64,000 nucleotides of DNA from Bradyrhizobium sp. (GTDB lineage Bacteria > Pseudomonadota > Alphaproteobacteria > Rhizobiales > Xanthobacteraceae). The notes under the pieces were generated by a model, which saw nothing but the letters and a program-made list of their open reading frames with translations, did not search any database and was not told where the DNA came from. The position numbers and the translations under genes were made by a program. How positions within the stretch are numbered: the stretch's first letter is position 1; every line of letters begins with the position of its first letter. Positions 1 to 7,929 of the stretch are shown piece after piece. The DNA is taken from assembly GCA_028290305.1 (NCBI GenBank), contig JAQGKC010000161.1, forward strand, positions 1 through 64,000. The letters run 5' to 3'.

Positions 1-1702
1 GATACATCGTGTCGTAGTCGTTTTTCGATTCGAAGACCGGCTCTACAATCTTTTCGCCCCATTGCAGCGAGCGGTTCGAGGCCGTACGCGACCCATTCAT
101 CTCGAAGCTGGTGCACGCCGGCAAAAGGTATGTGCCGTCCTTGCGTTCCGAGATCACCGACCATGCCGTCGGATAGGGATCACAGACCACCAGCAGTTCG
201 AGTTTCTCGATGCCGCGGACCGCTTCCGGCATCCGCGTAATCGTGTTGACACCATGTCCCATGATGAACATCGCCTGCACGTTGTCAGGCTGGCTGACCT
301 GGTCTTTCGGCAGCAAGGTCGCGTCAAACCAGCGCGTGCTGGGAATGCCCGGTGTTTCCATCAGCTTCTTGTTCGGAAAGCGGGAGTTCATCCATTCGTA
401 ATCCACTTCCCACACCCGGCACCAATGCCGCCAGGCATCTTCGGCAAGACCATAATAGAGTGGCAGCGTCGTCACATCGAGGCCGAGATCGGTAGCGCCT
501 TGCACATTGGTGTGGCCGCGGAAAATGTTGGCGCCGCCTCCGGCGTGTCCCACATTGCCGGTGGCGAGAAGCAGGATGCAACTGGCACGGACATTCGCCG
601 TGCCAGTCGTGAACTGGGTCTGCCCCATCGCCCAGATCAGCGTCGCAGGCTTTTCTTTGGCGAAGACTTCGGCGATGTGTTTGACCTGCGCCTCGGGCAA
701 ACCCGTGACGCGCTCAACCTCGTGGGGCGTCCACTTCGCCACTTGTTTACGGATTTCATCGACGCCGTAAACGCGCTGGCTTAGAAACTCCTTATCCTCC
801 CAGCCATTTTCGAAAATATGCCAGAGCATTCCGTAGATCGTGGCAATATGGGTACCCGGACGAACGCGGACATATTCGGTTGCATGCGCTGCCGTTCGCG
901 TCATCCTGGGATCGACGACGATCATGTTGGCGCGGTTGAGTTCCTTGCCTTCAAGGATATGCTGAAGCGAGACCGGATGAGCCTCCGCCGGATTCCCACC
1001 CATGACGAAAATGGTCTTGGCATTGCGGATATCGTTGTAGATCTTCGTCATCGCGCCATAGCCCCAGGTATTGGCTACGCCGGTAACTGTGGTGGAGTGG
1101 CAGATACGCGCCTGATGATCGGAATTGTTGGTTCCCCAAAAGGCGGCGAGCTTGCGATTGAGGTAGGCGGCTTCGTTGGTGAACTTGGCTGAGCCGAGCC
1201 AGTACACCGAATCCGGTCCCGACTTCTGGCGAATTTCGAGCAGCTTGTCGCCGATCTCGTCGACGGCCGTTTCCCAGGAAATGCGGGTCCATCGGCCGTT
1301 CACGAGCTTTACGGGATAGCGCAAGCGGCGCTGGCTCAGCACGTCGTCACGGACCGCCGCGCCCTTGCAGCAGTGCGATCCGCGATTGATCGGGCTGTCG
1401 TAGTCCGGCTCCTGGCCAATCCATACGCCATTCGCGACTTCCGCGATAACCGAGCAGCCGACCGAACAATGGGTGCAGATGTTCTTGCGGGTCGTGATCG
1501 TTGCGCCCGCCGGCGGCGGCGGTCCAGCTTCCGCTTTGCGCACACCACCGAGCGGCAGACTGCCAAGCGCCGCCAGCGCTCCGGCGGTGACCCCCGAGCG
1601 CATCAGGAAAGTACGACGATCCCAACCACTGCTCGATTCACTCGTTTCTGCGCCAGCAATTCCTTCGGGATGTCGATGACGTTCCGACTTCTTGATCAGC
1701 AA
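1..1702 (-). CDS. formate dehydrogenase catalytic (alpha) subunit, C-terminus off the left edge
   Basis: Molybdopterin enzyme oxidising formate to CO2, exported by the TAT pathway. About 567 residues are inside the window; the family is near 1000. It begins at a TTG (1702) with GGGAG just upstream, right after the stop of the small TAT gene. An ATG further in lies behind the twin-arginine motif DRRTFLMRSG and would lose the signal, so TTG is preferred. A 4Fe-4S ligand set follows (CTHCSVGC, then HCCKG). The active-site position reads ARICHSTTV with Cys201 next to His202: this is the cysteine form, where the E. coli FdnG family has selenocysteine. No in-frame stop is seen to the window edge, where GEKIVEPVFES still reads as FDH. 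The beta and gamma subunits would lie to the left. Confidence 0.95.
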   Translation of the reverse strand, partial: MLIKKSERHRHPEGIAGAETSESSSGWDRRTFLMRSGVTAGALAALGSLPLGGVRKAEAGPPPPAGATITTRKNICTHCSVGCSVIAEVANGVWIGQEPDYDSPINRGSHCCKGAAVRDDVLSQRRLRYPVKLVNGRWTRISWETAVDEIGDKLLEIRQKSGPDSVYWLGSAKFTNEAAYLNRKLAAFWGTNNSDHQARICHSTTVTGVANTWGYGAMTKIYNDIRNAKTIFVMGGNPAEAHPVSLQHILEGKELNRANMIVVDPRMTRTAAHATEYVRVRPGTHIATIYGMLWHIFENGWEDKEFLSQRVYGVDEIRKQVAKWTPHEVERVTGLPEAQVKHIAEVFAKEKPATLIWAMGQTQFTTGTANVRASCILLLATGNVGHAGGGANIFRGHTNVQGATDLGLDVTTLPLYYGLAEDAWRHWCRVWEVDYEWMNSRFPNKKLMETPGIPSTRWFDATLLPKDQVSQPDNVQAMFIMGHGVNTITRMPEAVRGIEKLELLVVCDPYPTAWSVISERKDGTYLLPACTSFEMNGSRTASNRSLQWGEKIVEPVFESKNDYDTMY

Positions 1703-1713
1703 AGACGTCTCCC

Positions 1714-1923
1714 TTAGCGGGCGGGATAACTGTTGACGCGGTAGAAGTTACGGACCTCCGCGGAGTCCGCCTGATACCGCGCCCTGCGTTTGTCTTTCAG
1801 ATCGACTGACTTGGCGGCCGTAGGCTCTACCGCAACGGCGCTCACGGCCGCTGCTCCAGCGCCGACCAGCACAAAGCCAATCAGATCGCGCCGGCGAATA
1901 ATCGTCTTGGGGCGTTCCGCCAT
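1714..1923 (-). CDS. small formate dehydrogenase-region TAT-signal protein
   Basis: A 69-residue protein with the twin-arginine stretch IIRRRDLIGFVLVG, a hydrophobic helix and a short polar tail (YQADSAEVRNFYRVNSYP). Short TAT-target proteins of this pattern sit just before formate dehydrogenase alpha genes in proteobacteria, and their role is poorly defined (established family knowledge). The chosen ATG at 1923 has GAGGAGAG upstream; a start 7 codons earlier lacks a better site. Its TAA is followed directly by the ribosome-binding site of the dehydrogenase, so the two are one operon and probably coupled in translation. Confidence 0.85.
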   Translation of the reverse strand: MAERPKTIIRRRDLIGFVLVGAGAAAVSAVAVEPTAAKSVDLKDKRRARYQADSAEVRNFYRVNSYPAR

Positions 1924-2308
1924 AAAGGCCGCTCTCCTCGACACGAACTGTGACTTCGCCGCCAGCCCGAAGCTAGGCTACGATTATCGTCTTCCGTATA
2001 GGGAACATATCACGCAGGCAGCCCATCTACAACCGCGCCGCCGGTGCGGCGCTTCTCATGGCGAGCCCAACAGAGGTCGGAAGCGTTAGTCTACTAGTTG
2101 TTTCGGACCGCGGTCACTCGCACAGATCGGCTGGTAGATCGGCTTGGTTCGGAATTGCACGCTCATATCGGGGCGAGAGCAAACGCTGTCTATCACGCGA
2201 CCAGCAAACGGGTGCGCGATCTTTCGATCACGTTGGCTGCGAATCGAACAAACGACATAGCAGCTGGATCGGCCGATCAGACAGCGCCTCGGTTCGGCGC
2301 TAATCGCC
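1924..2308. other. intergenic region upstream of the formate dehydrogenase operon
   Basis: About 385 bases with no convincing gene on either strand. It must hold the promoter of the leftward formate dehydrogenase operon. I see no clear operator or terminator. Short open frames here have no protein-like composition. Confidence 0.5.
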
Positions 2309-2420
2309 TTACGCCTTGTTTTGAGCCCAGCTCAGCATCAGAAAATTGCGATCTGCCGCGATGCGCTTGTCCAGGAAGTTCATGACCGCCTTGATGCGTC
2401 CGATGTGAAGCGCGGGAGAT
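2309..2420 (-). pseudogene. possible C-terminal fragment of a LysR-type regulator
   Basis: In one minus frame the residues HIGRIKAVMNFLDKRIAADR followed by NFLML and a stop look like the tail of many rhizobial LysR regulators (a pattern such as RVRAVVDFL..IAADR). No helix-turn-helix or effector domain precedes it. The frame overlaps the end of the small hypothetical gene at 2380. This may be a relic left by a deletion that joined two genes. The identification is by eye and weak. Confidence 0.25.
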
Positions 2421-2598
2421 GAATTGGGCTTTGTCGAAATGGTTTGTCCGCAAATCGATGCCAGAAGGCATTCCTGTCTTTCAGTAACTCGGTCCAGGCT
2501 TCGGCCTCTGCCAGCCAGAAGCGTTCGTCCTCTTCTTTCAGTCTTGCATGCTGGCGACAAAACGCCGCCATGGCTTTATAAAAAACTGCGCTATCCAT
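2380..2598 (-). CDS. small hypothetical protein (72 residues)
   Basis: The first two thirds (AFCRQHARLKEEDERFWLAE, then AEAWTELLKDR) have the charge pattern of a real soluble helical protein. The last third is rich in Arg, Pro and Ser and less protein-like, and it overlaps in another frame a possible LysR tail. So the original C-terminus may have been lost. No strong ribosome-binding site precedes the ATG. Function unknown. Confidence 0.4.
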   Translation of the reverse strand: MDSAVFYKAMAAFCRQHARLKEEDERFWLAEAEAWTELLKDRNAFWHRFADKPFRQSPIHLPRFTSDASRRS

Positions 2599-2800
2599 TT
2601 ACCGTCATACCCCCAATCGTGCGCGGCGCCGTGGCAAAAGCACGTGCGTCCTCGTTGCGCCCGTCACCTCAAGCCACCCCCGATCAGGTGGTTTATTCCC
2701 CCTGTCCTGAATTTAAGTAGCGTTTCGGTGCATTTAGGTTCAAAATGGTGGCGTTGCTTACCGACTGATTTGCATTATTTATGTGTTTTGGATTTCTCTC

Positions 2801-3418
2801 ATGTCCGCGAAAGCCAACAAAATCGCATTATTTGTCGACGGAGCAAATCTCTATGCCACCTGCAAGACGCTCGGTTTTGATATTGATTACAAAAAGCTGC
2901 TCAGAGAATTTGAGAACCGTGGTACGATTTTACGCGCCTTTTATTACACTGCGATAATTGAAGACCAGGAATTTTCTGCAATCAGACCTTTAATCGACTG
3001 GCTCGACTACAACGGTTATTCGGTTGTCACCAAGGCCGCCAAAGAATACGTAGACCCTAGCGGCCGACGTAAGGTCAAAGGCAACATGGACATCGAAATT
3101 GCGGTCGATGCGATGGAACTCGCCGGGCATGTCGATCAGATCGTGCTGTTTTCCGGCGATGGCGATTTCCGGTCGTTGGTTGCGGCTGTGCAGCGCCGCG
3201 GCGTCCACGTGACCGTAGTTTCAACGATCTCGGTTAAACCGCCGATGATCGCCGATGAATTGCGCCGCCAGGCAGATGTGTTCACCGATCTCGTCGAGCT
3301 TCGGGCGAAGATCGGCCGCGATCCCGCGGAACGTCAGGTGTCGCGCGAACCGCGTCACGCGCCGCAGTTCCGGCACCGTTCGACCGCCATGGCGACGCCG
3401 GGACACGACGAGGAGTGA
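2801..3418 (+). CDS. NYN-domain (LabA/DUF88-like) putative RNase
   Basis: A 205-residue NYN/PIN-like protein. The core KIALFVDGANLYATCK carries the first conserved Asp and Asn; further acidic positions are in KGNMDIEIAVDAMEL and LFSGDGDF, giving the expected metal-binding acidic cluster. GVHVTVVST and the DELRRQADVFTDL helix close the domain. The tail (residues about 175-205) is basic and low complexity. NYN proteins are thought to be metal-dependent ribonucleases, and the LabA group is common in alphaproteobacteria (established). I chose the ATG at 2801 because the domain begins six residues later; an in-frame GTG lies 18 bases upstream. It appears to be a single-gene unit. Confidence 0.85.
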   Translation: MSAKANKIALFVDGANLYATCKTLGFDIDYKKLLREFENRGTILRAFYYTAIIEDQEFSAIRPLIDWLDYNGYSVVTKAAKEYVDPSGRRKVKGNMDIEIAVDAMELAGHVDQIVLFSGDGDFRSLVAAVQRRGVHVTVVSTISVKPPMIADELRRQADVFTDLVELRAKIGRDPAERQVSREPRHAPQFRHRSTAMATPGHDEE

Positions 3419-3485
3419 GGTAGCGAGGGCGACGGCTTCGCCAGCGGCGTCCTCTCACACAACGTTTAACATGGGAGCTATTTTC

Positions 3486-3830
3486 GTGTCAGCCCGCGAA
3501 CCTTCCCCGCGACCAGGCCTGTCCCGTACACCTCAGATTTTTACCCTTGAGATTAACGGAAGGCCTACGCTTACCTTCGAAGCAATGGGACTCGCAGAAG
3601 CGTGCGAAATTTGTTTTGATGCTCACCTCAGGTCTGATTTAGGCGCACTCACGTCCGGCGGAACTCTAATCTGCGCCGAAAATGCAACGCTTGCCCCGCG
3701 GCCGGCAGTGCAAGAAGAAATCGCCGCTTTCCAGCGTGCCGTTGCACTAGCACCAATATCCGACGAGCCGACGATGGCTTTTCTCATCAAAATAGATGGC
3801 GTGATAGTGGTCGCTGTTGATTCCCAGTGA
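3486..3830 (+). CDS. hypothetical protein, about 114 residues
   Basis: A conserved-looking soluble protein with segments TLEINGRPTLTFEAMGLAEA, CEICFDAHLRSDL and MAFLIKIDGVIVVAVD. I recognise no domain. The start is taken as the GTG at 3486, because GGGAG lies about 8 bases upstream; an in-frame ATG five codons earlier (3471) would place that same GGGAG inside the gene. It follows the NYN gene by about 70 bases on the same strand but need not share its transcript. Confidence 0.6.
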   Translation: MSAREPSPRPGLSRTPQIFTLEINGRPTLTFEAMGLAEACEICFDAHLRSDLGALTSGGTLICAENATLAPRPAVQEEIAAFQRAVALAPISDEPTMAFLIKIDGVIVVAVDSQ

Positions 3831-3852
3831 GCCTTGCACCTGACTGCACAAT

Positions 3853-4173
3853 TCACCAAGTACGCCACCCACGCGTATGTTCGCCGAAGTAATGCGGACG
3901 GGTATATCCAAACTCATCCGGTCGCGATCGGGCATAGCCACCAAAATAATGGGGCCGCGTGTAGGCGCCGAAATAATGCGGCAACGTTGAGCCATATGGC
4001 CGCCCGGCGAAGTAGTTCGGCGGCAAACAACCGCGCGGGCCACAAACTGCGCGAGACTGTTCCACCCTACCCGACAACGGTGATGCGCTCACAAACCCCG
4101 GCACCATCACCGCTGTGATCGAGGCCATCATGGTCCCGAGAGCGACCAAGCTTATTGCCAATTTGCCAGTCAT
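3853..4173 (-). CDS. small secreted protein with PHYFG repeats
   Basis: A 106-residue protein with a clear Sec-type signal: basic MTGK, hydrophobic LAISLVALGTMMAS, then a cleavage region near VSASP. The mature part holds imperfect tandem repeats on a theme PHYFGxYTR: PNYFAGRPYG, PHYFGAYTR, PHYFGGYAR, PDEFGYTR, PHYFGEHTR. It also has a Cys pair (CGPRGC). GGAGG lies about 4 bases before the ATG. Short aromatic and glycine-rich repeats suggest an exported surface or envelope protein, but no function is known to me. It stands alone between oppositely oriented neighbours. Confidence 0.75.
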   Translation of the reverse strand: MTGKLAISLVALGTMMASITAVMVPGFVSASPLSGRVEQSRAVCGPRGCLPPNYFAGRPYGSTLPHYFGAYTRPHYFGGYARSRPDEFGYTRPHYFGEHTRGWRTW

Positions 4174-4671
4174 CTGCCTCCGCCCGGAGGATGCGGCCAG
4201 TCGGCGCCCTTTGTCGCGCTATCGAGTTTTGCCACCCCATGGCTGTTCCGGATAGCCTGGACCAGCATCCCGGGGGATCCGATAGGAGCGAGAAAACAGA
4301 CCCATATGCTGCCGCGCGAATGCTAGTCAACGCCTACGTGCCTAAAGCCGCACCAATAGAAAGCGCCAACGAAACGATCAAAAAAATATGATCGGAATCC
4401 AAAGCATTAATCCAAGAGTGCTTTGATTAGGGTGACTGATGTCGCTTTTAAAACCTGTGGTAGCTATGCCTGACATTTTGCGGCAACTTCTTAAAGTTTG
4501 GTTAATCCAGTTTGGACAGCCTGCCACGAGCAAATCGAGGCACGCGAACGCGGTTGGTTTGCAAGTCAAATCCTGTCGCTGCGAAACCGAGGCCAATATC
4601 CCGCTCGACGCGAGCCGGCATCCGCGTGATATGTCGCCGGCTATCGCCGATCTATCCCCTGGAATTATACG
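4174..4671. other. intergenic region, divergent promoters
   Basis: About 500 bases between the divergent secreted repeat protein and the acyltransferase. Several long open frames cross it on both strands, but none has a protein-like sequence or a good ribosome-binding site. I see no repeat, RNA gene or operator that I can support. Confidence 0.45.
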
Positions 4672-5490
4672 ATGACGCCGCCGGCTGAAATCGAACAGAT
4701 CGCCAAGCCGTCGCGGGTCGCTGCGATCGATGGCCTGCGGGGTTTGCTCGCCGTGTTGGTACTGGCCTGGCACGTCTGCACACCATTCGGTGTGACGTGG
4801 ATGCTGACCATCGCGAACTTGGCGGTGGCGATGTTTTTCGTGCTGTCTGGATATGTTCTGACCCGGGGGTGGGATGGAAGGCTTGGTGTGTTCCTGATAA
4901 GGCGGTTCCTGCGCCTCTGGCCGGTGTATGCTCTGTGCTTGGGCGCGGGCTACATGATAGCTGGCGTTCATCCTGTTTGGACGGAGTTCCTTTGGTACCC
5001 GATCATTGGTGCCAACGACAGGCCTGCTATCGATCCGCCCGTATGGTCCTTGTTTCTTGAGGCATATGCGATGCCTTTTATGCCCCTCATCGTGTGGGCT
5101 GGCGCATCCACATTGTCTCGGGCTGCGCTCTGCATGATCGCCGCGATGCTCGCTGGACTCGTGATCTCTCAGGCTTCCATTCTCGGACTATTCGTTGCCG
5201 GCGCTTTCCTGGCTCGCTTCGATTTCGGAAACCGCGTTCTCGAGTCGACCATTCCGCAGTGGCTTGGCCGCATATCCTACAGCCTGTACCTCACTCACTT
5301 CTTGGTGCTGGAATTGTGGACGCGGGCTTTCGGACCTTGGGGTTCCATCGTGGCGTTGCCGGCAGTCTTCGCGGTGGCATGGCTGGTGTGGTGGGGCGTC
5401 GAGCGGCCCAGCATTTGGGCATCGCGTCGTGTCAGCCAGGCTTTTGGAGGCACGAACGCGCTGCAGCCTTCCCTCCGGTTCCCACGCTGA
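4672..5490 (+). CDS. acyltransferase family 3 (OafA-like) membrane protein
   Basis: A 272-residue integral membrane acyltransferase, probably O-acylating a surface glycan. The family N-terminus is plain: RVAAIDGLRGLLAVLVLAWH, with the conserved His in the first helix, then FFVLSGYVL and RRFLRLWPVYAL. The C-terminal part has SYSLYLTHFLVLELW, the usual late helix with a Tyr-Leu-x-His motif. It is shorter than the common 330-380 residues, with the middle helices compressed; no stop or frame break is visible, so it may be a short subfamily. The acyl donor and acceptor cannot be told from the sequence. Confidence 0.85.
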   Translation: MTPPAEIEQIAKPSRVAAIDGLRGLLAVLVLAWHVCTPFGVTWMLTIANLAVAMFFVLSGYVLTRGWDGRLGVFLIRRFLRLWPVYALCLGAGYMIAGVHPVWTEFLWYPIIGANDRPAIDPPVWSLFLEAYAMPFMPLIVWAGASTLSRAALCMIAAMLAGLVISQASILGLFVAGAFLARFDFGNRVLESTIPQWLGRISYSLYLTHFLVLELWTRAFGPWGSIVALPAVFAVAWLVWWGVERPSIWASRRVSQAFGGTNALQPSLRFPR

Positions 5491-5533
5491 TCTACAGATG
5501 CCGGGTACCCGCGATGCTCAGTTTTCATTAATA

Positions 5534-5812
5534 ATGCCGGCGCATGCTTCTTTCATGCCGAAGCCGACGAAACATATCGAACGGGAAGTTCGACGGGCGC
5601 GTCACCTGTCGGCTTGGATAGAGGTGCAAGGCCGTGCGAGCACCGAGTGCCGGATTCTGGATGTCTCCAGGAATGGTGCGAAGATCGCCGTCGCCATACC
5701 TTCTGCGGTTCCAGATCGCTTCGAACTGGCCTTTTTCCAAGGCGCTCAAGCGCGACGTTGCGAGGTAGTTTGGCGACACGGCAAGGTACTAGGCATTAAG
5801 TTCGGTCAGTGA
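5534..5812 (+). CDS. PilZ-domain protein
   Basis: A small protein of about 92 residues (or 85 if it starts at the second ATG, 5555). It begins IEREVRRARHLSAWIEVQG, an R-x3-R element of PilZ type, followed by RILDVSRNGAKIAV, which matches the D/N-x-S-x-x-G motif, and ends with CEVVWRHGKVLGIKFG. PilZ domains bind cyclic di-GMP and control motility, exopolysaccharide and biofilm in rhizobia (established). The first part of the RxxxR motif has Arg at both positions, so binding ability looks kept. It is a single gene, without a clear ribosome-binding site. Confidence 0.8.
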   Translation: MPAHASFMPKPTKHIEREVRRARHLSAWIEVQGRASTECRILDVSRNGAKIAVAIPSAVPDRFELAFFQGAQARRCEVVWRHGKVLGIKFGQ

Positions 5813-5909
5813 CGATGGCAGCACGATCGTAGCCGTCGCAGGGTAACATTAATCGATCAGGTCAAGGCGTCATTTGGTTGGAGCCGTCTCGGTAGAAGAG
5901 AGCATTCGG

Positions 5910-6833
5910 TCAAACCGGCATCGCCATTGCTTTCATCGTCATGGCGTCGCGCTTCGGCGGCGTTCCAAACATGCGCGCATATTCGCGGCTGAACTGGGAC
6001 GGGCTCTCGTAGCCGACTTGAAGAGCGGCGCGAGTGACATTAGCGGCGTCCGCCACCATGAGCCGCCGTGCTTCCAGCAAACGGAGCTGCTTCTGGTATT
6101 GAAGCGGCGTCATCGATGTGAGCGTCTTGAAGTGTTGATGGAAAGACGACGGGCTCATGCGCGCCGCGGCGGCCAGTTCCTCGATGCGGATCGATCGAGA
6201 GAAGTTCTCGCGCAACACATAGATTGCATCGGCAATCCGCTGGGTGTGGCCATTTGGCAGGGCGATCTTGCAAATCGCGCCGGCATTAGGGCCGCTCAAC
6301 AGCCAGTAATAGATCTCGCGCATGATCGAGGGATATAGCACCGGGATCGCCTTTGGCGTAGCGAGCAAGCGGACCAGACGCACGACGCATTCGGCGAGCG
6401 TGTCGCTGAGATCGTGAACGAACAGCCCAAGTCCGTGCTCAAGTCCGTGCTCAAGTCCGTGCTCGCCGTTGGCCCTTGGCGGAATGTCGAGTTGCTCCAT
6501 GACCTCTCGCATCGGTCCGACATCGAACTCGAGCGTCAGGCCGATGTAAGGCTCGGTCGCAGTCGCGCGCGTCACCCTGCCAAATGCTGGAAGCTCGACG
6601 CTCACCAGCAACGCCTGTCCCTCTGCATAATCGAACACCTGATCGCCGAGCGAAACCTGCTTTGCACCTTGGCCGACAACACACAGGGCCGGCTTGTAAA
6701 TCATGTGGTACGGTAGGATCTCCTTGCTCGTCTTCATCAAGACGAGGCCTTCTATAGGCGTCAAGAATAGCCCGTCAGCGCCGCCTTGGGCCGTGGTGTA
6801 CTCTGCAAGGGCGGTCTTTAGTGCAGCCGACAT
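5910..6833 (-). CDS. AraC family regulator with AraC_N domain
   Basis: A 307-residue regulator. The N-terminal half is the AraC_N cupin type (LFLTPIEGLVLMKTSKE, YKPALCVVGQGAKQV, PYIGLTLEFD). The C-terminal third has two helix-turn-helix units: SIRIEELAAAARMSPSSFHQ and VTRAALQVGYESPSQFSREY. The ATG at 6833 has GGAG about 9 bases upstream; an upstream in-frame start lacks this. It diverges from the dehydrogenase gene at 7017 and probably controls that run. The linker between the domains contains a threefold EHGL repeat (see repeat entry). Confidence 0.9.
   Translation of the reverse strand: MSAALKTALAEYTTAQGGADGLFLTPIEGLVLMKTSKEILPYHMIYKPALCVVGQGAKQVSLGDQVFDYAEGQALLVSVELPAFGRVTRATATEPYIGLTLEFDVGPMREVMEQLDIPPRANGEHGLEHGLEHGLGLFVHDLSDTLAECVVRLVRLLATPKAIPVLYPSIMREIYYWLLSGPNAGAICKIALPNGHTQRIADAIYVLRENFSRSIRIEELAAAARMSPSSFHQHFKTLTSMTPLQYQKQLRLLEARRLMVADAANVTRAALQVGYESPSQFSREYARMFGTPPKRDAMTMKAMAMPV
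6429..6464 (-). repeat. three tandem 12-base repeats inside the AraC gene
   Basis: The unit AAGTCCGTGCTC (plus strand) occurs three times in a row without change. Read on the minus strand each copy adds the four residues Glu-His-Gly-Leu, so copy number can change without breaking the frame. It lies between the cupin and DNA-binding domains. Confidence 0.9.
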
Positions 6834-7016
6834 CCAGTATCTCCGCGGCCTAGCCAGCGCCCGTCCAAAGCTTTCGCACCACACGACTGTATGGTCGTCC
6901 CGGTGACCCGACAAGCCGATTTGGAGGATTAGGCAAAAAATTTGCGAGTTCGGGCAAGCTAACCCAGGCGGCGACGCGCATCATCGCGTTCAGAAAAACA
7001 CGCTTGGGAGCTATCA

Positions 7017-7799
7017 ATGCCGACCGAAATACAAACGAATCCAATGGGAAAGGTGGCGATCATCACCGGCGCCAGCCGCGGCCTCGGCCGCAATACGGCG
7101 ATCAGCCTGGCCGAGCGCGGGACAGACGTCATCATCACCTATCACTCAAATCGTGCTGAAGCCGACAACGTCGTCGCGGCGGTCGAGGCATTTGGGCGCA
7201 AGGCGGTCGCCCTGCAGCTCGACGCCGGCGACATCACATCGTTCGACGAGGTTGTGGCCGCAGTCCAGGCCACTCTGCGGAGCGTATGGTCTCGCGACCA
7301 ATTCAACTATCTGGTCAATAATGCCGGCACCTATTATCGCGGTGCCATCGGCCAGATCAGCGAAGCGGACTTCGACAAGCTGTGCAACGTCCACTTCAAG
7401 GGCGTGCTCTTTCTAACCCAAAAGCTCTTGCCGCTCCTGTCCGACGGCGGCCGCATCGTGAATATCTCAACGGGCTTGGCCCGTTTTACTGGCCCAGGCA
7501 GTGCGGTCTACGCGTCCATGAAAGGCGCCGTCGAGGTGCTGACGCGCTACATGGCGAAGGAACTGGCCAGCCGCGGCATCACCGTCAACGCCGTCGCGCC
7601 CGGTGCAATCGAAACCGACTTCGGCGGCGGTGCGGTGCGCGATAATCCCGATTACAACAAGGCGGTGGCCGCGAGCACCGCGCTCGGACGCGCTGGCGTG
7701 CCGGATGATATCGGCCCGATGATCGCATCGCTGCTGTCCGACGCCAATCGCTGGGTGACCGCTCAGCGCATCGAAGTCTCCGGAGGTATGTACCTCTAG
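7017..7799 (+). CDS. short-chain dehydrogenase/reductase
   Basis: A 260-residue classical SDR using NAD(P)H. It shows TGASRGLG (cofactor loop), NNAG, the catalytic Ser in VNISTG and the YASMK pair (Y-x3-K), and the C-terminal WVTAQRIEVSGGMYL of the FabG/glucose dehydrogenase group. TYHSNRAEA after strand 2 leans towards NADP(H). GGGAG lies 8 bases before the ATG. It is divergent from the AraC gene at 5910, the usual arrangement for a regulator and its target. Substrate unknown. Confidence 0.9.
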   Translation: MPTEIQTNPMGKVAIITGASRGLGRNTAISLAERGTDVIITYHSNRAEADNVVAAVEAFGRKAVALQLDAGDITSFDEVVAAVQATLRSVWSRDQFNYLVNNAGTYYRGAIGQISEADFDKLCNVHFKGVLFLTQKLLPLLSDGGRIVNISTGLARFTGPGSAVYASMKGAVEVLTRYMAKELASRGITVNAVAPGAIETDFGGGAVRDNPDYNKAVAASTALGRAGVPDDIGPMIASLLSDANRWVTAQRIEVSGGMYL

Positions 7800-7929
7800 G
7801 TTCGCTTGTTTCCACGGAGCCAGCGGGCGCGCCCGGCACGAGCGGCGGCGCGCCCGCATGACGGGTTCCCGGACAGTCCATGTAGGCAAACAGAGCAACG
7901 CAATAACAAGAGAAAGTGAGTGATGCGCG

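Noticed and set aside
1097..1105. A selenocysteine TGA in the formate dehydrogenase active site
   Set aside because: The codon is TGC (Cys); no in-frame TGA occurs in the part seen, so no recoding is needed.
4378..4971. Minus-strand open frame of 197 codons crossing the acyltransferase start
   Set aside because: His-, Gln- and Arg-rich without a domain, and antisense to the acyltransferase N-terminus, which is certain.
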